From NCBI RefSeq assembly GCF_008386395.1, contig NZ_CP043761.1:4340001-4404000 (forward strand): a DNA stretch of 64,000 nucleotides, read 5' to 3'. Below are positions 26,306 through 33,934 of this stretch, one piece after another (position 1 is the stretch's first letter; each line of letters starts with the position of its first letter). The notes under the pieces were generated by a model that was given only the letters and a program-made list of their open reading frames with translations, did no database searches and had not been told where the DNA came from. The position numbers and the translations under genes were made by a program. Source of the DNA: Paenibacillus sp. 37 (GTDB lineage Bacteria; Bacillota; Bacilli; Paenibacillales; Paenibacillaceae).

Positions 26306-27118
26306 TCAACACTCTAATACACGTGGCCTATATTCATCGTAAGCATCCGAAATCAGTTGCTTACGAAGTGTACTGCTGGCAATGATCGCTTTCCGTTTTG
26401 CTTTCAGAACGATCTGCTCTATATCCGCATAACTGCACCCTGCCAAGCGTTCACATATGTAATCTTCCAGCCGGGTCTCCTGTTCAAATGCCCCCACCAA
26501 CTTGCTGATATACAATCTACGACTTGAATCATCAGGCATACCGTAGGTCATCTTCGTATCAAACCGCCGCCAGATGGCGTGATCCAGTTGGGTTTCCAGG
26601 TTCGTTGCAGCCACCAGAATGCTGTCCCCATCGAATTCGTCCAGACATTGCAATAACGTATTGACGACACGAGCCATCTCTTTCACTTCATCATTGCTCT
26701 CACGTGTCCGGCCTATGGCATCAAATTCATCCAGAAATAACACACAGGGATTCATTCGTGCATATTCGAATAACTTGCGTACATTACTGCCCGTCTCCCC
26801 AAGATAGCTATGAATGATCGCATCTAATCTCACAAGAACCAATGGCAGATCAAGGCGCTCCGCCAGATGTGATGCCGTTAATGTTTTTCCCGTACCGGGT
26901 GGCCCGAACATGACCATTTTGTTGGGGATTGATACATCATGCTCTCTGAACTTCTCTTTCATGCCCAGAATGGTGACAAATTCATTAATGATGCGTTCAT
27001 TTTCAGCGGAAAATACAATATGCTGGGCTTTAAGTCTACACTCTTTCGGCGTGTAAAAAGCAGCCATATCGATCCCTTTCGCGCGGGGAATCCGGTTCAT
27101 ATGGTTTATTTTGCTCAT
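26306..27118 (-). CDS. Stand-alone AAA+ ATPase
   Basis: A 270-residue AAA+ protein with little more than the core module: Walker A GPPGTGKT (72-79), Walker B VLFLDEFD (126-133), sensor ATN near 180, arginine-finger region AIWRRFDT, and the C-terminal helical lid ending around 265. It is closest in look to FtsH/katanin-type ATPases but lacks a protease or membrane domain. Similar small ATPases are often encoded beside subtilisin-like proteases; none is seen here, so it is an orphan and the substrate is unknown. AAGGAG precedes the ATG by 11 bases. Its upstream spacer contains unusual palindromes. Confidence 0.88.
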   Translation of the reverse strand: MSKINHMNRIPRAKGIDMAAFYTPKECRLKAQHIVFSAENERIINEFVTILGMKEKFREHDVSIPNKMVMFGPPGTGKTLTASHLAERLDLPLVLVRLDAIIHSYLGETGSNVRKLFEYARMNPCVLFLDEFDAIGRTRESNDEVKEMARVVNTLLQCLDEFDGDSILVAATNLETQLDHAIWRRFDTKMTYGMPDDSSRRLYISKLVGAFEQETRLEDYICERLAGCSYADIEQIVLKAKRKAIIASSTLRKQLISDAYDEYRPRVLEC

Positions 27119-27157
27119 CTATACACATGCTCCTTCATTTATAGTTTCAGTCCGTAA

Positions 27158-27177
27158 TTCAAGTTATATAAGTTGAA
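27158..27177. repeat. Operator-like palindrome, half-copy at 27382
   Basis: TTCAAGTTATATAAGTTGAA is a 20-bp near-palindrome 40 bp upstream of the AAA gene. Its first 13 bases (TTCAAGTTATATA) recur at 27382-27394. Two copies 224 bp apart in a spacer suggest a protein-binding site; the binder is unknown. Confidence 0.5.
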
Positions 27178-27231
27178 CTAATAAATATTTACACTGACCA
27201 CTTCGATGTCAGAACAACCTTCCGATCACTG

Positions 27232-27281
27232 TTATCCCCAGATTTTTTGATTATTTCCCTAGAGGGGAAATCCGGGGATAA
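27232..27281. repeat. Nested inverted repeat with alternative pairings
   Basis: Outer arms 27232-27245 and 27268-27281 (TTATCCCC... / ...GGGGATAA) match at 13 of 14 positions; an inner hairpin TTTCCC/GGGAAA (27254-27259 and 27265-27270) shares bases with one outer arm, so the two foldings compete. No T run follows on either strand. Confidence 0.5.
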
Positions 27282-27409
27282 AGGCGAAGTATATGCTTCC
27301 GATGTAGCTTTTTTTCAAAAAGCTTTTAGCTCCGCTTCTTCAGGTTCTTTCTGTCCTCTCCGTTTTCATGTAAATGCTTAGTTCAAGTTATATAGAATCA
27401 TTCAGACTA

Positions 27410-27432
27410 TTAATAGTAATAATTACTATTAA
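27410..27432. promoter_or_regulatory. Fur-family (Zur-like) palindrome
   Basis: A perfect 11-1-11 palindrome. Its core TAGTAAT-A-ATTACTA differs from the Bacillus Zur consensus TCGTAAT-N-ATTACGA at only one base per half and from Fur or PerR consensus at two or more. It lies about 250 bp before a Cys-rich DUF1540 gene and about 290 bp before the divergent AAA gene. Confidence 0.5.
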
Positions 27433-27508
27433 ATAATAACATACTACTGCCTTTTTGCAAATATAACCACAACACGTCCACTATTTTGCCACAGATGGGG
27501 GCATTTGG

Positions 27509-27537
27509 TTGCAAGCTTCAATAAAATTTGCTATTCT
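27509..27537 (+). promoter_or_regulatory. Sigma-A-type promoter of the DUF1540 gene
   Basis: TTGCAA at 27509-27514, a 17-base spacer and TATTCT at 27532-27537, about 140 bp upstream of the start codon. Confidence 0.5.
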
Positions 27538-27679
27538 AAGTGTGCATCGTTGTGTATAACGCAAAAAAGCCCTCCGAATTTCGTGAGAGCAAAAATTTTC
27601 CAGATTGGCAAGCGGCAACTTGTTATATCCGGATCTTTATACCAACGACTGTAATCCAATTAAAGTGAGGTTAACAATC

Positions 27680-27832
27680 ATGGCAAAAGACGTATTGTGT
27701 GAAGTTAATTCCTGTCGTCACTGGGCTCAAGAGAACAAATGTAACGCTTCTTCGATCTACATCGTGAGTCACAGTAACAAAGAAGCAAGTCAGTCTGCTG
27801 AAACAGACTGTAAGACTTTTGAAGTAAAATAA
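27680..27832 (+). CDS. Small Cys-rich DUF1540 protein
   Basis: A 50-residue protein with Cys at 7, 12, 21 and 44 in the pattern C-x4-C-x8-C ... T-D-C-K-T-F, typical of DUF1540 proteins of Firmicutes. The four Cys probably bind one metal ion, likely zinc. The ATG at 27680 has GTGAGG upstream; an in-frame extension to 27605 lacks a ribosome site. It is monocistronic between its promoter and a terminator. A Zur-like palindrome upstream fits a link to metal supply, but the function of the family is unknown to me. Confidence 0.87.
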   Translation: MAKDVLCEVNSCRHWAQENKCNASSIYIVSHSNKEASQSAETDCKTFEVK

Positions 27833-27853
27833 GTAATCTCATGTGATTCACTT

Positions 27854-27881
27854 AAAGGAGCCCTTACCGGTTCCTTTTTTC
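27854..27881 (+). terminator. Terminator of the DUF1540 gene
   Basis: AAAGGA...TCCTTT stem with a GCC/GGT inner part, followed by a T6 run. Confidence 0.7.
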
Positions 27882-27901
27882 TTTGTCTATTGTAACAAGA
27901 A

Positions 27902-27916
27902 TGATAATTATTATCA
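27902..27916 (+). promoter_or_regulatory. Perfect Fur box before the HpaB-type gene
   Basis: TGATAATTATTATCA matches the Bacillus Fur 7-1-7 consensus at every defined position. It lies about 120 bp before the monooxygenase start and probably overlaps its promoter, predicting induction under iron limitation. Confidence 0.85.
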
Positions 27917-28034
27917 AGGCCTAATCTGTAAAAATCCTTCTCACCTCTTAAATGCACATTGGACAGATGACCTACGTACACTACGTAAGAAGTCAGTATG
28001 CCCATGAACGATTAGAACCAAGAGGTGAATAACA

Positions 28035-29492
28035 ATGCCTGTTAAAAGTGGCACACAGTATCGCGAACGAATTGATGCACAGTCCGTCCCTTGCTGGTAC
28101 AAAGGTAACCTTATTACTGGAAAACGCTCTGAACATGTAGCATTTGCTGGTTTAATGGAGACTCAGATGTACATGTATGATCTGCAATCTGATCCTAAAT
28201 TTGCAGAAACGATGACGTATGCCTCCCCTGCAGACGGCAAACCGGTGGGCATATCCTTCCTGCCTCCAACCAGTGCAGACGACCTCCGTAAACGCCGGGA
28301 AGGGATGAATATCTGGGCAAATGTGCATCATGGCTTTCTTGGTCGCTCACCCGATTACATGAATACAGCCATCATGTCCTTTTACACAGGTGCGGATCTC
28401 CTGAACGAATTATCTCCCCAATATGCAGAAAATCTCAAGAATTATTATGCCTACTGCCGTGATCATGATATTACGCTATCGCATGCCTTTATCCAGCCAT
28501 ATGCCAGCAAAATTTCAGGGCAATTGGATGCCACTGAGGATGCTATTGCCGCAAAGGTCGTAGATCGTACCGAGGAAGGTCTCATTATTAGCGGAGCATT
28601 CATGATGGCTACACAAGCTGCCACTTCGGATGAGATTTTTGTCTATCCGTCCCCTTCTCCTGCCCCATTTGATGACGAAAATCCATTTGCATTCTCCTTT
28701 GCTGTCCCCAATGATCTTCCGGGTATCAGTTTGGTATGCAGGGATACCTACGCAGCTGAATCTCACACCAACTATCCCCTGAGCTCCAGATATGAAGAAA
28801 TGGACAATATCGTCATCTTTGACCGGGTGCTCGTTCCGCATGAACGAATATTTTTTGCAGGAAGTGAGGAAATGTCCTCGCGTCTCTTCAGTGGCAGTAA
28901 CTTTCATATTCACGCAGGTCATCAGGTATTGTGCCGTTATATTGCCAAGACGGAATTTGTTCTCGGTACAATTCAGCTTCTCACGGATACTCTCGATCTG
29001 AATACGGAAGCACATGTTATTGAGAAAACTGCACGTCTGTTCGCAGGTCTTGAATCGTTAAAAGCATTGGCTTTGGCCGCAGAGGCAGGTGCCATACCAG
29101 ACGGAAGAGGATTTGTATTACCTGCACCCAAACCATTGATGGCAGCCAATCTGCTTTTTCCGAAACTTTATCCTGAGATGATTGAAATTCTGCAACTTTT
29201 GGGCTCGAGCGGGGTAATTATGATCCCTCAGGAAGAAGAGTTTCAATCCGATATCGCTCCTTCACTGAATATATATCTGAAAGGGAACGATATGGCTTCT
29301 TATGAACGCAATGCTCTGTTCCGCCTGATCTGGGAGCTTGGGGCTGGATCATTCGGGGGCAGACAGACCCAATTCGAACGATTCTTTTTTGGCAATGTCC
29401 TTACAGTATCCAATCGATTATACTCCGTATATAACAAAGATCAGACGAATCGTCAGCTCGTTCGTGATTTTCTATTCAACACCAGCAAATAA
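28035..29492 (+). CDS. HpaB-family FADH2-dependent monooxygenase
   Basis: A 485-residue protein of the 4-hydroxyphenylacetate 3-hydroxylase oxygenase family (acyl-CoA dehydrogenase-like fold), which ortho-hydroxylates phenols using reduced FAD delivered by a separate reductase. Seen: start motif SGTQYRERID, central helical/beta segment with SHAFIQPYASK and TQAATSDEIFVY, FNFHIHAGHQ-like segment near residue 293, and C-terminal WELGAGSFGGRQTQFERFF. Length is normal for the family. AGAGGTG precedes the ATG. No small HpaC-type reductase gene is adjacent; the convergent iron-responsive operon does encode flavoproteins. The Fur box suggests a role in iron acquisition chemistry, for example catechol formation, rather than simple catabolism; this is inference. 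Confidence 0.88.
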   Translation: MPVKSGTQYRERIDAQSVPCWYKGNLITGKRSEHVAFAGLMETQMYMYDLQSDPKFAETMTYASPADGKPVGISFLPPTSADDLRKRREGMNIWANVHHGFLGRSPDYMNTAIMSFYTGADLLNELSPQYAENLKNYYAYCRDHDITLSHAFIQPYASKISGQLDATEDAIAAKVVDRTEEGLIISGAFMMATQAATSDEIFVYPSPSPAPFDDENPFAFSFAVPNDLPGISLVCRDTYAAESHTNYPLSSRYEEMDNIVIFDRVLVPHERIFFAGSEEMSSRLFSGSNFHIHAGHQVLCRYIAKTEFVLGTIQLLTDTLDLNTEAHVIEKTARLFAGLESLKALALAAEAGAIPDGRGFVLPAPKPLMAANLLFPKLYPEMIEILQLLGSSGVIMIPQEEEFQSDIAPSLNIYLKGNDMASYERNALFRLIWELGAGSFGGRQTQFERFFFGNVLTVSNRLYSVYNKDQTNRQLVRDFLFNTSK

Positions 29493-29512
29493 GAGAACTA
29501 ATGAACATTTTT

Positions 29513-30079
29513 TTATACCAGATGGTCATAGACCGTCATCAGTTCAGAGGCTGGTCTGCTTGCATCCATATCCCGCAATGCAGGCTGGTCTCCGTAACCG
29601 ATATGGAATACCCCCAGAACCTTCTCTTCACTTGTCAAACCCATCAAATTCATAAACACAGGATGTTGTTGATAATCATTAATCTTCCAGACCGCATTCA
29701 AACCCTGTTCCGCAGCCAGAATACTAAAGCGTTTGCTCCAGGCTTTGGCCGGCAGAAGATGATCCTCACGGGCATTTTTAGGCGCCACGACAACCAGATG
29801 GGTAGGGATTGCTTCCGTGTATTGATATGTAGCCCAGTCGCCGTAGCGATCAGCCAGATGCGGTGGATAGCTCTGTCTGACCGCTTCCAGATAAAGCTGT
29901 CGTCCTTCGCCTGCAAACAACATAAACCTCCAAGGTTCTGAACTCATTACATATAATGAAGGATCTGCTTCATCAAGCAACTTTCGTATAACCGACTGGG
30001 GTACTGGCAACGGACTGAATTCGCATGTTCCTGCACGTCTCTTGCCGCTGCTTATATCTTGACTTAGACCGGTAGACAT
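29513..30079 (-). CDS. Nitroreductase-family flavoprotein
   Basis: A 188-residue FMN-dependent oxidoreductase. The family pattern is visible: an RRAG start segment, the SSEPWRFMLFAGE stretch (about 46-58), AEQGLNAVWKIN and the C-terminal GVFHIGYGD. Such enzymes use NAD(P)H to reduce nitro groups, quinones or flavins. GAGGAGGG precedes the ATG. It is the last gene of the Fur-preceded flavodoxin operon, 52 bp after the unknown gene. It might regenerate reduced flavin for the convergent HpaB-type enzyme, but that is speculation. Confidence 0.88.
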   Translation of the reverse strand: MSTGLSQDISSGKRRAGTCEFSPLPVPQSVIRKLLDEADPSLYVMSSEPWRFMLFAGEGRQLYLEAVRQSYPPHLADRYGDWATYQYTEAIPTHLVVVAPKNAREDHLLPAKAWSKRFSILAAEQGLNAVWKINDYQQHPVFMNLMGLTSEEKVLGVFHIGYGDQPALRDMDASRPASELMTVYDHLV

Positions 30080-30131
30080 GGTAACTTTCCCTCCTCTATC
30101 TACATGATATATCGTTATCCTTCAATCGCCT

Positions 30132-30938
30132 TCACATCAACCATGTTTTCTTCGGTTCAACGGCTTCCGTTTTCCAGCGATCTACCTCTTCGTGGATGCG
30201 CGCTTTATCACGCGTCGTAAACTGTTCTGACTCCACCACTTCTGCTTGCGGCATGCTGTCACGTATCAAGCGAATGTAGTCCATGGAACGTATCAGAGAC
30301 TGGCGTCCAGGGATGTACCTAATTTTGCGTCCTTCCAACAAACAGTATATCTCGATCATACCCGGTAATTTTCCGAAAGCTTCCCAGCAGAATGCACTGA
30401 CCATATGCTGAAACGCCTCAACTACGTTTGGATCATGGACAACCATATATTTTTGAATAAGCAGCGAATCCCAGCCTTCTGGTTGCCAGGCCGCCTGAAA
30501 TATCATCGACAAATGCATGGATAATGAAGGTAACTCCGTTCTCCACTGTTCAAAAAGAATGGCTGGATGCTTCAGATCATCATTCATTGCAATAGCGAGT
30601 GACAATTCATCTGTAATCTTGTTCTTCACATCCCAGTAATGGAGAACAGATTCGAAACCATCCGTCTTTCTGGGCCACCACTTCTCAAGTAAATACTGCA
30701 CGGGTACTTCTTTTCGAACATCGGGGTCGAGACTGTAGAAGGCATTGACCGCATGGCTCACCGCATATTGTACACGGTGCCTCCATTGCAGTGGAAAACG
30801 CTGCTCAGACACTGGTTCAGGGCGGATGAATCGGTGTGGGCTGCGCAGCATTTCTTCCAATCTGTAATCTTCAAGCAGACGTTCAGGAAGGTCATTCCTT
30901 CCGACTGGCATCGCTGCCTGAACATTATGTCTTAACAT
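30132..30938 (-). CDS. Unknown 268-aa protein in Fur-preceded flavodoxin operon
   Basis: No family recognised with certainty. It is soluble and rich in Trp and Arg. The order YRLEEMLRSPHRFI near the N-terminus, a helical middle, and a C-terminal part with MIEIYCLLEGRKIRYIPG loosely resemble RecB/Cas4-like nuclease folds, but the catalytic Asp and D/E-x-K residues are not found, so a dead relative or an unrelated fold is equally likely. The gene starts 5 bp after the flavodoxin stop with a poor ribosome site, so translational coupling is probable. Co-regulation by iron is predicted. Confidence 0.72.
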   Translation of the reverse strand: MLRHNVQAAMPVGRNDLPERLLEDYRLEEMLRSPHRFIRPEPVSEQRFPLQWRHRVQYAVSHAVNAFYSLDPDVRKEVPVQYLLEKWWPRKTDGFESVLHYWDVKNKITDELSLAIAMNDDLKHPAILFEQWRTELPSLSMHLSMIFQAAWQPEGWDSLLIQKYMVVHDPNVVEAFQHMVSAFCWEAFGKLPGMIEIYCLLEGRKIRYIPGRQSLIRSMDYIRLIRDSMPQAEVVESEQFTTRDKARIHEEVDRWKTEAVEPKKTWLM

Positions 30939-30943
30939 GATCT

Positions 30944-31396
30944 TTAGGATACCTGTAATCCGGCAGCAGCGAAGCGTTTGCCAAAGTCACGGCATGTTTC
31001 TTTCTCCTGCTCAAGCGGACTATATTCAATTTTCAACATCTCTGGAGATACCTCCGCCCCACGCTCTTGCAGCTTGGCAGCCGCGAGATCAACTGCACCG
31101 CAGAACTGCTCATATGAGGTGTCACCACTACCAAACACCGCAGCTCTCTTACCACTTAGGTCAAGCTCATCCAGCTCCTCATAGAAATCAAGGAATTCAT
31201 CTGGCAACTCCCCATCTCCCCAGGTGTACACACCGATCATGAATCCGTCATAGTCCAATACATCAGATGCATTACAATCCGTTACGGATTTCAGATCTGC
31301 CTCGTGGCCTCCCTTTGTAATTCCCTCCACAATCAGTTCTGCAATTTCTTCTGTATTTCCTGTCATGCTTGCATAAGCCACTAACAATTTAGCCAT
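30944..31396 (-). CDS. Short-chain flavodoxin
   Basis: A 150-residue FMN electron carrier. Phosphate-binding loop SMTGNTEE at residues 10-17; second FMN loop VYTWGDGELPDEF at about 86-98; FGSGDTSYEQFCGAVD in the third. It closely resembles the iron-repressed flavodoxins of Bacillus. It typically replaces ferredoxin when iron is scarce, fitting the perfect Fur box upstream. It heads an operon with an unknown protein and a nitroreductase-family enzyme. Confidence 0.95.
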   Translation of the reverse strand: MAKLLVAYASMTGNTEEIAELIVEGITKGGHEADLKSVTDCNASDVLDYDGFMIGVYTWGDGELPDEFLDFYEELDELDLSGKRAAVFGSGDTSYEQFCGAVDLAAAKLQERGAEVSPEMLKIEYSPLEQEKETCRDFGKRFAAAGLQVS

Positions 31397-31478
31397 CTAT
31401 TTTTCCCTCACTTTAATTTGATCATGTAATATTCTCTCTATGAAGAAAGAATGAATTTTGGATTAACAAAATCATATG

Positions 31479-31493
31479 TGATAATGATTATCA
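31479..31493 (-). promoter_or_regulatory. Perfect Fur box before the flavodoxin operon
   Basis: TGATAATGATTATCA matches the 7-1-7 Fur consensus completely. It lies 83 bp upstream of the flavodoxin ATG. The rest of 31397-31689 contains the promoters of the flavodoxin and methyltransferase genes; no gene is seen. Confidence 0.85.
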
Positions 31494-31689
31494 TTGTCAA
31501 ATTAATTTTTTGGTTATCTTTGTTTTTCAGTATATGGGGCATGTTGGATTTCAACACAGCTAAAATACTTCATCCTTTAAGGTCAGTTGTAATACCTTCC
31601 TCCAATGATCCCGTCCCCCAACTGGCGTACAAGCCCTTTTTTGTTGTACAATAGTATCCAAATGACTTTTGAAGGATGGATAAATCATT

Positions 31690-32553
31690 ATGTACGTAGC
31701 TAAGAATTGGAAGGACTATGAAGTAATCGATACAGGAGGCGGCGAGAAACTGGAGCGTTGGGGAGATGTGATTTTACGCAGACCCGATCCACAGATTATC
31801 TGGCCCCTCGAGCAAGAAACCAATGAATGGCGTCAGGTGCATGGTCACTATCATCGCAGCTCTTCCGGTGGCGGTAACTGGGATATGAAAAAGCCCATTC
31901 CCGAGCGATGGACGATCGGATACGAAAACTTGAAATTCCACATTAAACCTACCAGCTTTAAGCACACTGGCCTGTTCCCTGAACAAGCTGCTAACTGGAG
32001 CTGGATGATGGATAAAATCTCCAATGCAGGACGTCCTATTTCTGTCTTGAACCTGTTTGCCTATACAGGCGGAGCAACGGTAGCCGCAGCTTACGCAGGC
32101 GCTTCTGTTGTTCATGTGGATGCAGCTAAAGGCATGGTTCAATGGGCCAAGGAAAATGTTCAATTATCCGGACTGGCTGATCGCCCTGTTCGTTTTATTA
32201 CAGATGATGTATTCAAATTCGTACAACGGGAACAACGTCGCGGAAATCGTTACGACGCCATTATTATGGACCCTCCTTCATATGGCCGAGGCCCTAATGG
32301 AGAGACATGGAAACTGGAAGAGAACCTATATCCTTTCTTGAAGTCATGTATGACGATTTTGTCGGATAATCCATTATTCATGCTGGTTAACTCCTACACT
32401 ACGGGCATTTCCTCTACGGTTCTGCGCAACATGTTGACCATGACGATGTCTGCTCAGTACGGTGGTGACATTACTGCAGGTGAAATTGGTCTGCCGATCA
32501 CACGCAGTGGTCTGGATCTGCCTTGTGGTATTCTGGGCCGTTGGGAGTCTTAA
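31690..32553 (+). CDS. Class I SAM-dependent (rRNA-type) methyltransferase
   Basis: A 287-residue methyltransferase of the RlmI/RlmK-like group. The N-terminal part forms a short beta domain; SAM-binding motif I is LNLFAYTGGATVAAAYAG (about 119-136); VDAAKGMVQWAKEN follows; and the catalytic-type motif MDPPSYGRG is at about 196-204. Probably methylates ribosomal RNA bases; the exact site cannot be predicted. The next gene, an RluA-type pseudouridine synthase, starts 2 bp after its stop, so both form an RNA-modification operon. Confidence 0.87.
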   Translation: MYVAKNWKDYEVIDTGGGEKLERWGDVILRRPDPQIIWPLEQETNEWRQVHGHYHRSSSGGGNWDMKKPIPERWTIGYENLKFHIKPTSFKHTGLFPEQAANWSWMMDKISNAGRPISVLNLFAYTGGATVAAAYAGASVVHVDAAKGMVQWAKENVQLSGLADRPVRFITDDVFKFVQREQRRGNRYDAIIMDPPSYGRGPNGETWKLEENLYPFLKSCMTILSDNPLFMLVNSYTTGISSTVLRNMLTMTMSAQYGGDITAGEIGLPITRSGLDLPCGILGRWES

Positions 32554-32555
32554 TC

Positions 32556-33287
32556 ATGTCAGAACATCGGCATGACCACGATGCAATTCCGATTCTGTTT
32601 GAAGACAACCATCTGTTAGGCATTACGAAGCCGGTCAATGTACCTACACAGGAAGATTCATCAGGTGATCCGGATTTGCTTACATTACTGAAGCAGGATC
32701 TGAAAGAACGATACAACAAACCCGGTAATGTTTATCTCGGGTTAGTACACCGACTTGATCGTCCTGTTGGAGGGGTAATGATTTTTGCCAAGACTTCTAA
32801 AGCAGCTTCGAGATTGTCCGAGACTGTGCGGGGACGTCATTTCCGTAAAATATATGCAGCTGTTGTACATGGCAAGTTGCCTGCACAGCAGGGAACGTTA
32901 AAACACACGCTCCTGAAAGATGCACGTACAAATACCGTTACTGTTGTACCTAAAGGTACGACTGGCGGTAAGGATGCCGTTCTGGATTACCGTGTTATCG
33001 GCGAGACAGACCGTTACAGCCTCGTCCATATCGAACTGCACACCGGCAGATCTCATCAGATTCGGGTGCAAATGAAAGAAATCGGTTGCCCTCTGTACGG
33101 GGATCAGAAGTACGGCGCAAGCGTGAATAAACCCGGGCAACAGATTGCTCTATGGTCTGCGATTGCAGCTTTTCCTCATCCAGTTACCAAGGAAGAAGTT
33201 ATTCTGCAATCTTTACCTGCAAGAGAATTCCCCTGGGCAGAATGGCCCGCTGCCGTGTACCAAAAAGCTTTTGGACAATCTCAATAA
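32556..33287 (+). CDS. RluA-family pseudouridine synthase
   Basis: A 243-residue enzyme converting uridine to pseudouridine in RNA, probably rRNA. Catalytic motif LVHRLDRPVGGVM (Asp of HRLD) lies at about residue 70; LHTGRSHQIRVQ is the conserved C-terminal motif. No S4 RNA-binding domain is present, as in the short RluA-type branch. The ATG at 32556 follows GGGAG. The substrate position is unknown. It is operonic with the methyltransferase and followed by a strong terminator. Confidence 0.92.
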   Translation: MSEHRHDHDAIPILFEDNHLLGITKPVNVPTQEDSSGDPDLLTLLKQDLKERYNKPGNVYLGLVHRLDRPVGGVMIFAKTSKAASRLSETVRGRHFRKIYAAVVHGKLPAQQGTLKHTLLKDARTNTVTVVPKGTTGGKDAVLDYRVIGETDRYSLVHIELHTGRSHQIRVQMKEIGCPLYGDQKYGASVNKPGQQIALWSAIAAFPHPVTKEEVILQSLPAREFPWAEWPAAVYQKAFGQSQ

Positions 33288-33395
33288 GTACATGTTCAGC
33301 AAGACTGGTTTTCAGTACCGAGAAGATGGGATCAAAAGCGGTTTTATCGAACAACCTCTATAAGTGCACAGGATCAGGTTAGATCTGTCCATACA

Positions 33396-33436
33396 ACGTG
33401 TCGTTCAGATTCTGTATCTGAACGACACGTTTTTTC
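33396..33436 (+). terminator. Strong terminator of the RNA-modification operon
   Basis: A perfect 15-bp stem (33396-33410 with 33416-33430) with a five-base loop and a T run. Confidence 0.9.
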
Positions 33437-33480
33437 ATATTTTCAGTTATATACCTAAGATACAGAGAGGAGACATCCTG

Positions 33481-33825
33481 ATGACCCCGTTTACCAAACA
33501 AGTCATTGCGATCATCGCGGCGATTCCCGAAGGTAAAGTGATGACGTACGGTCAGATTGCAGCCCATGCTGGAAGTCCGAGAGCGGCGAGACAAGTCGTC
33601 CGTATTCTGCACTCGATGAGCCGCAAGGAACGTCTGCCCTGGCACCGTGTTGTCAACGCAAAAGGCGAAATCTCCATACCGGACGAACACTCGCGCATGA
33701 TGCAGGAATCAGAACTGATTAGCGAAGGTGTGGAGTTTCAACTGAACGGAACCATTAACCTAAAACAGTTCGGTCATGAGCCCGATCCTGTATTTCTTAT
33801 CGATCCAACGATCCAGCCCGAATAA
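33481..33825 (+). CDS. Alkyltransferase-like protein (ATL), no active Cys
   Basis: A 114-residue protein of the O6-alkylguanine DNA alkyltransferase C-terminal domain family. At the active site it reads PWHRVV (W54) instead of PCHRVV, so it cannot accept an alkyl group. ATL proteins bind O6-alkylguanine tightly and hand the lesion to nucleotide excision repair. The helix-turn-helix MTYGQIAAHAGSPRAARQV is intact. The ATG at 33481 has AGAGGAG eight bases upstream. Monocistronic between two terminators. Confidence 0.93.
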   Translation: MTPFTKQVIAIIAAIPEGKVMTYGQIAAHAGSPRAARQVVRILHSMSRKERLPWHRVVNAKGEISIPDEHSRMMQESELISEGVEFQLNGTINLKQFGHEPDPVFLIDPTIQPE

Positions 33826-33854
33826 TAAGAGTACTCTCCTCCTATCGCGCACAC

Positions 33855-33916
33855 CAAAAAAAGAGAACTCCGGCAGTTAGGGTTACCCCATTTCAACTGC
33901 TAGAGTTCTCTTTTTT
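33855..33916. terminator. Bidirectional terminator between ATL and DHA2 genes
   Basis: Long interrupted stem AAAAAAGAGAACTC / GAGTTCTCTTTTTT with an inner CAGTT/AACTG; A and T runs serve both convergent genes. Confidence 0.88.
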
Positions 33917-33934
33917 GGGTTTTTCTGATATTCG

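Larger units (their letters stand above)
27119..27679. other. 561-bp AT-rich spacer with palindromes, no gene seen
   Basis: No convincing coding sequence. It holds two copies of a 13-base AT-rich motif, a nested inverted repeat, a 23-bp Fur-family-like palindrome and a promoter for the DUF1540 gene (separate entries). Bases 27433-27508 and 27538-27660 show nothing else recognisable. Confidence 0.6.

Noticed and set aside
31451..31654. 67-codon open frame upstream of the methyltransferase
   Set aside because: It runs through the Fur box and flavodoxin promoter, has no good ribosome site and no recognisable protein.
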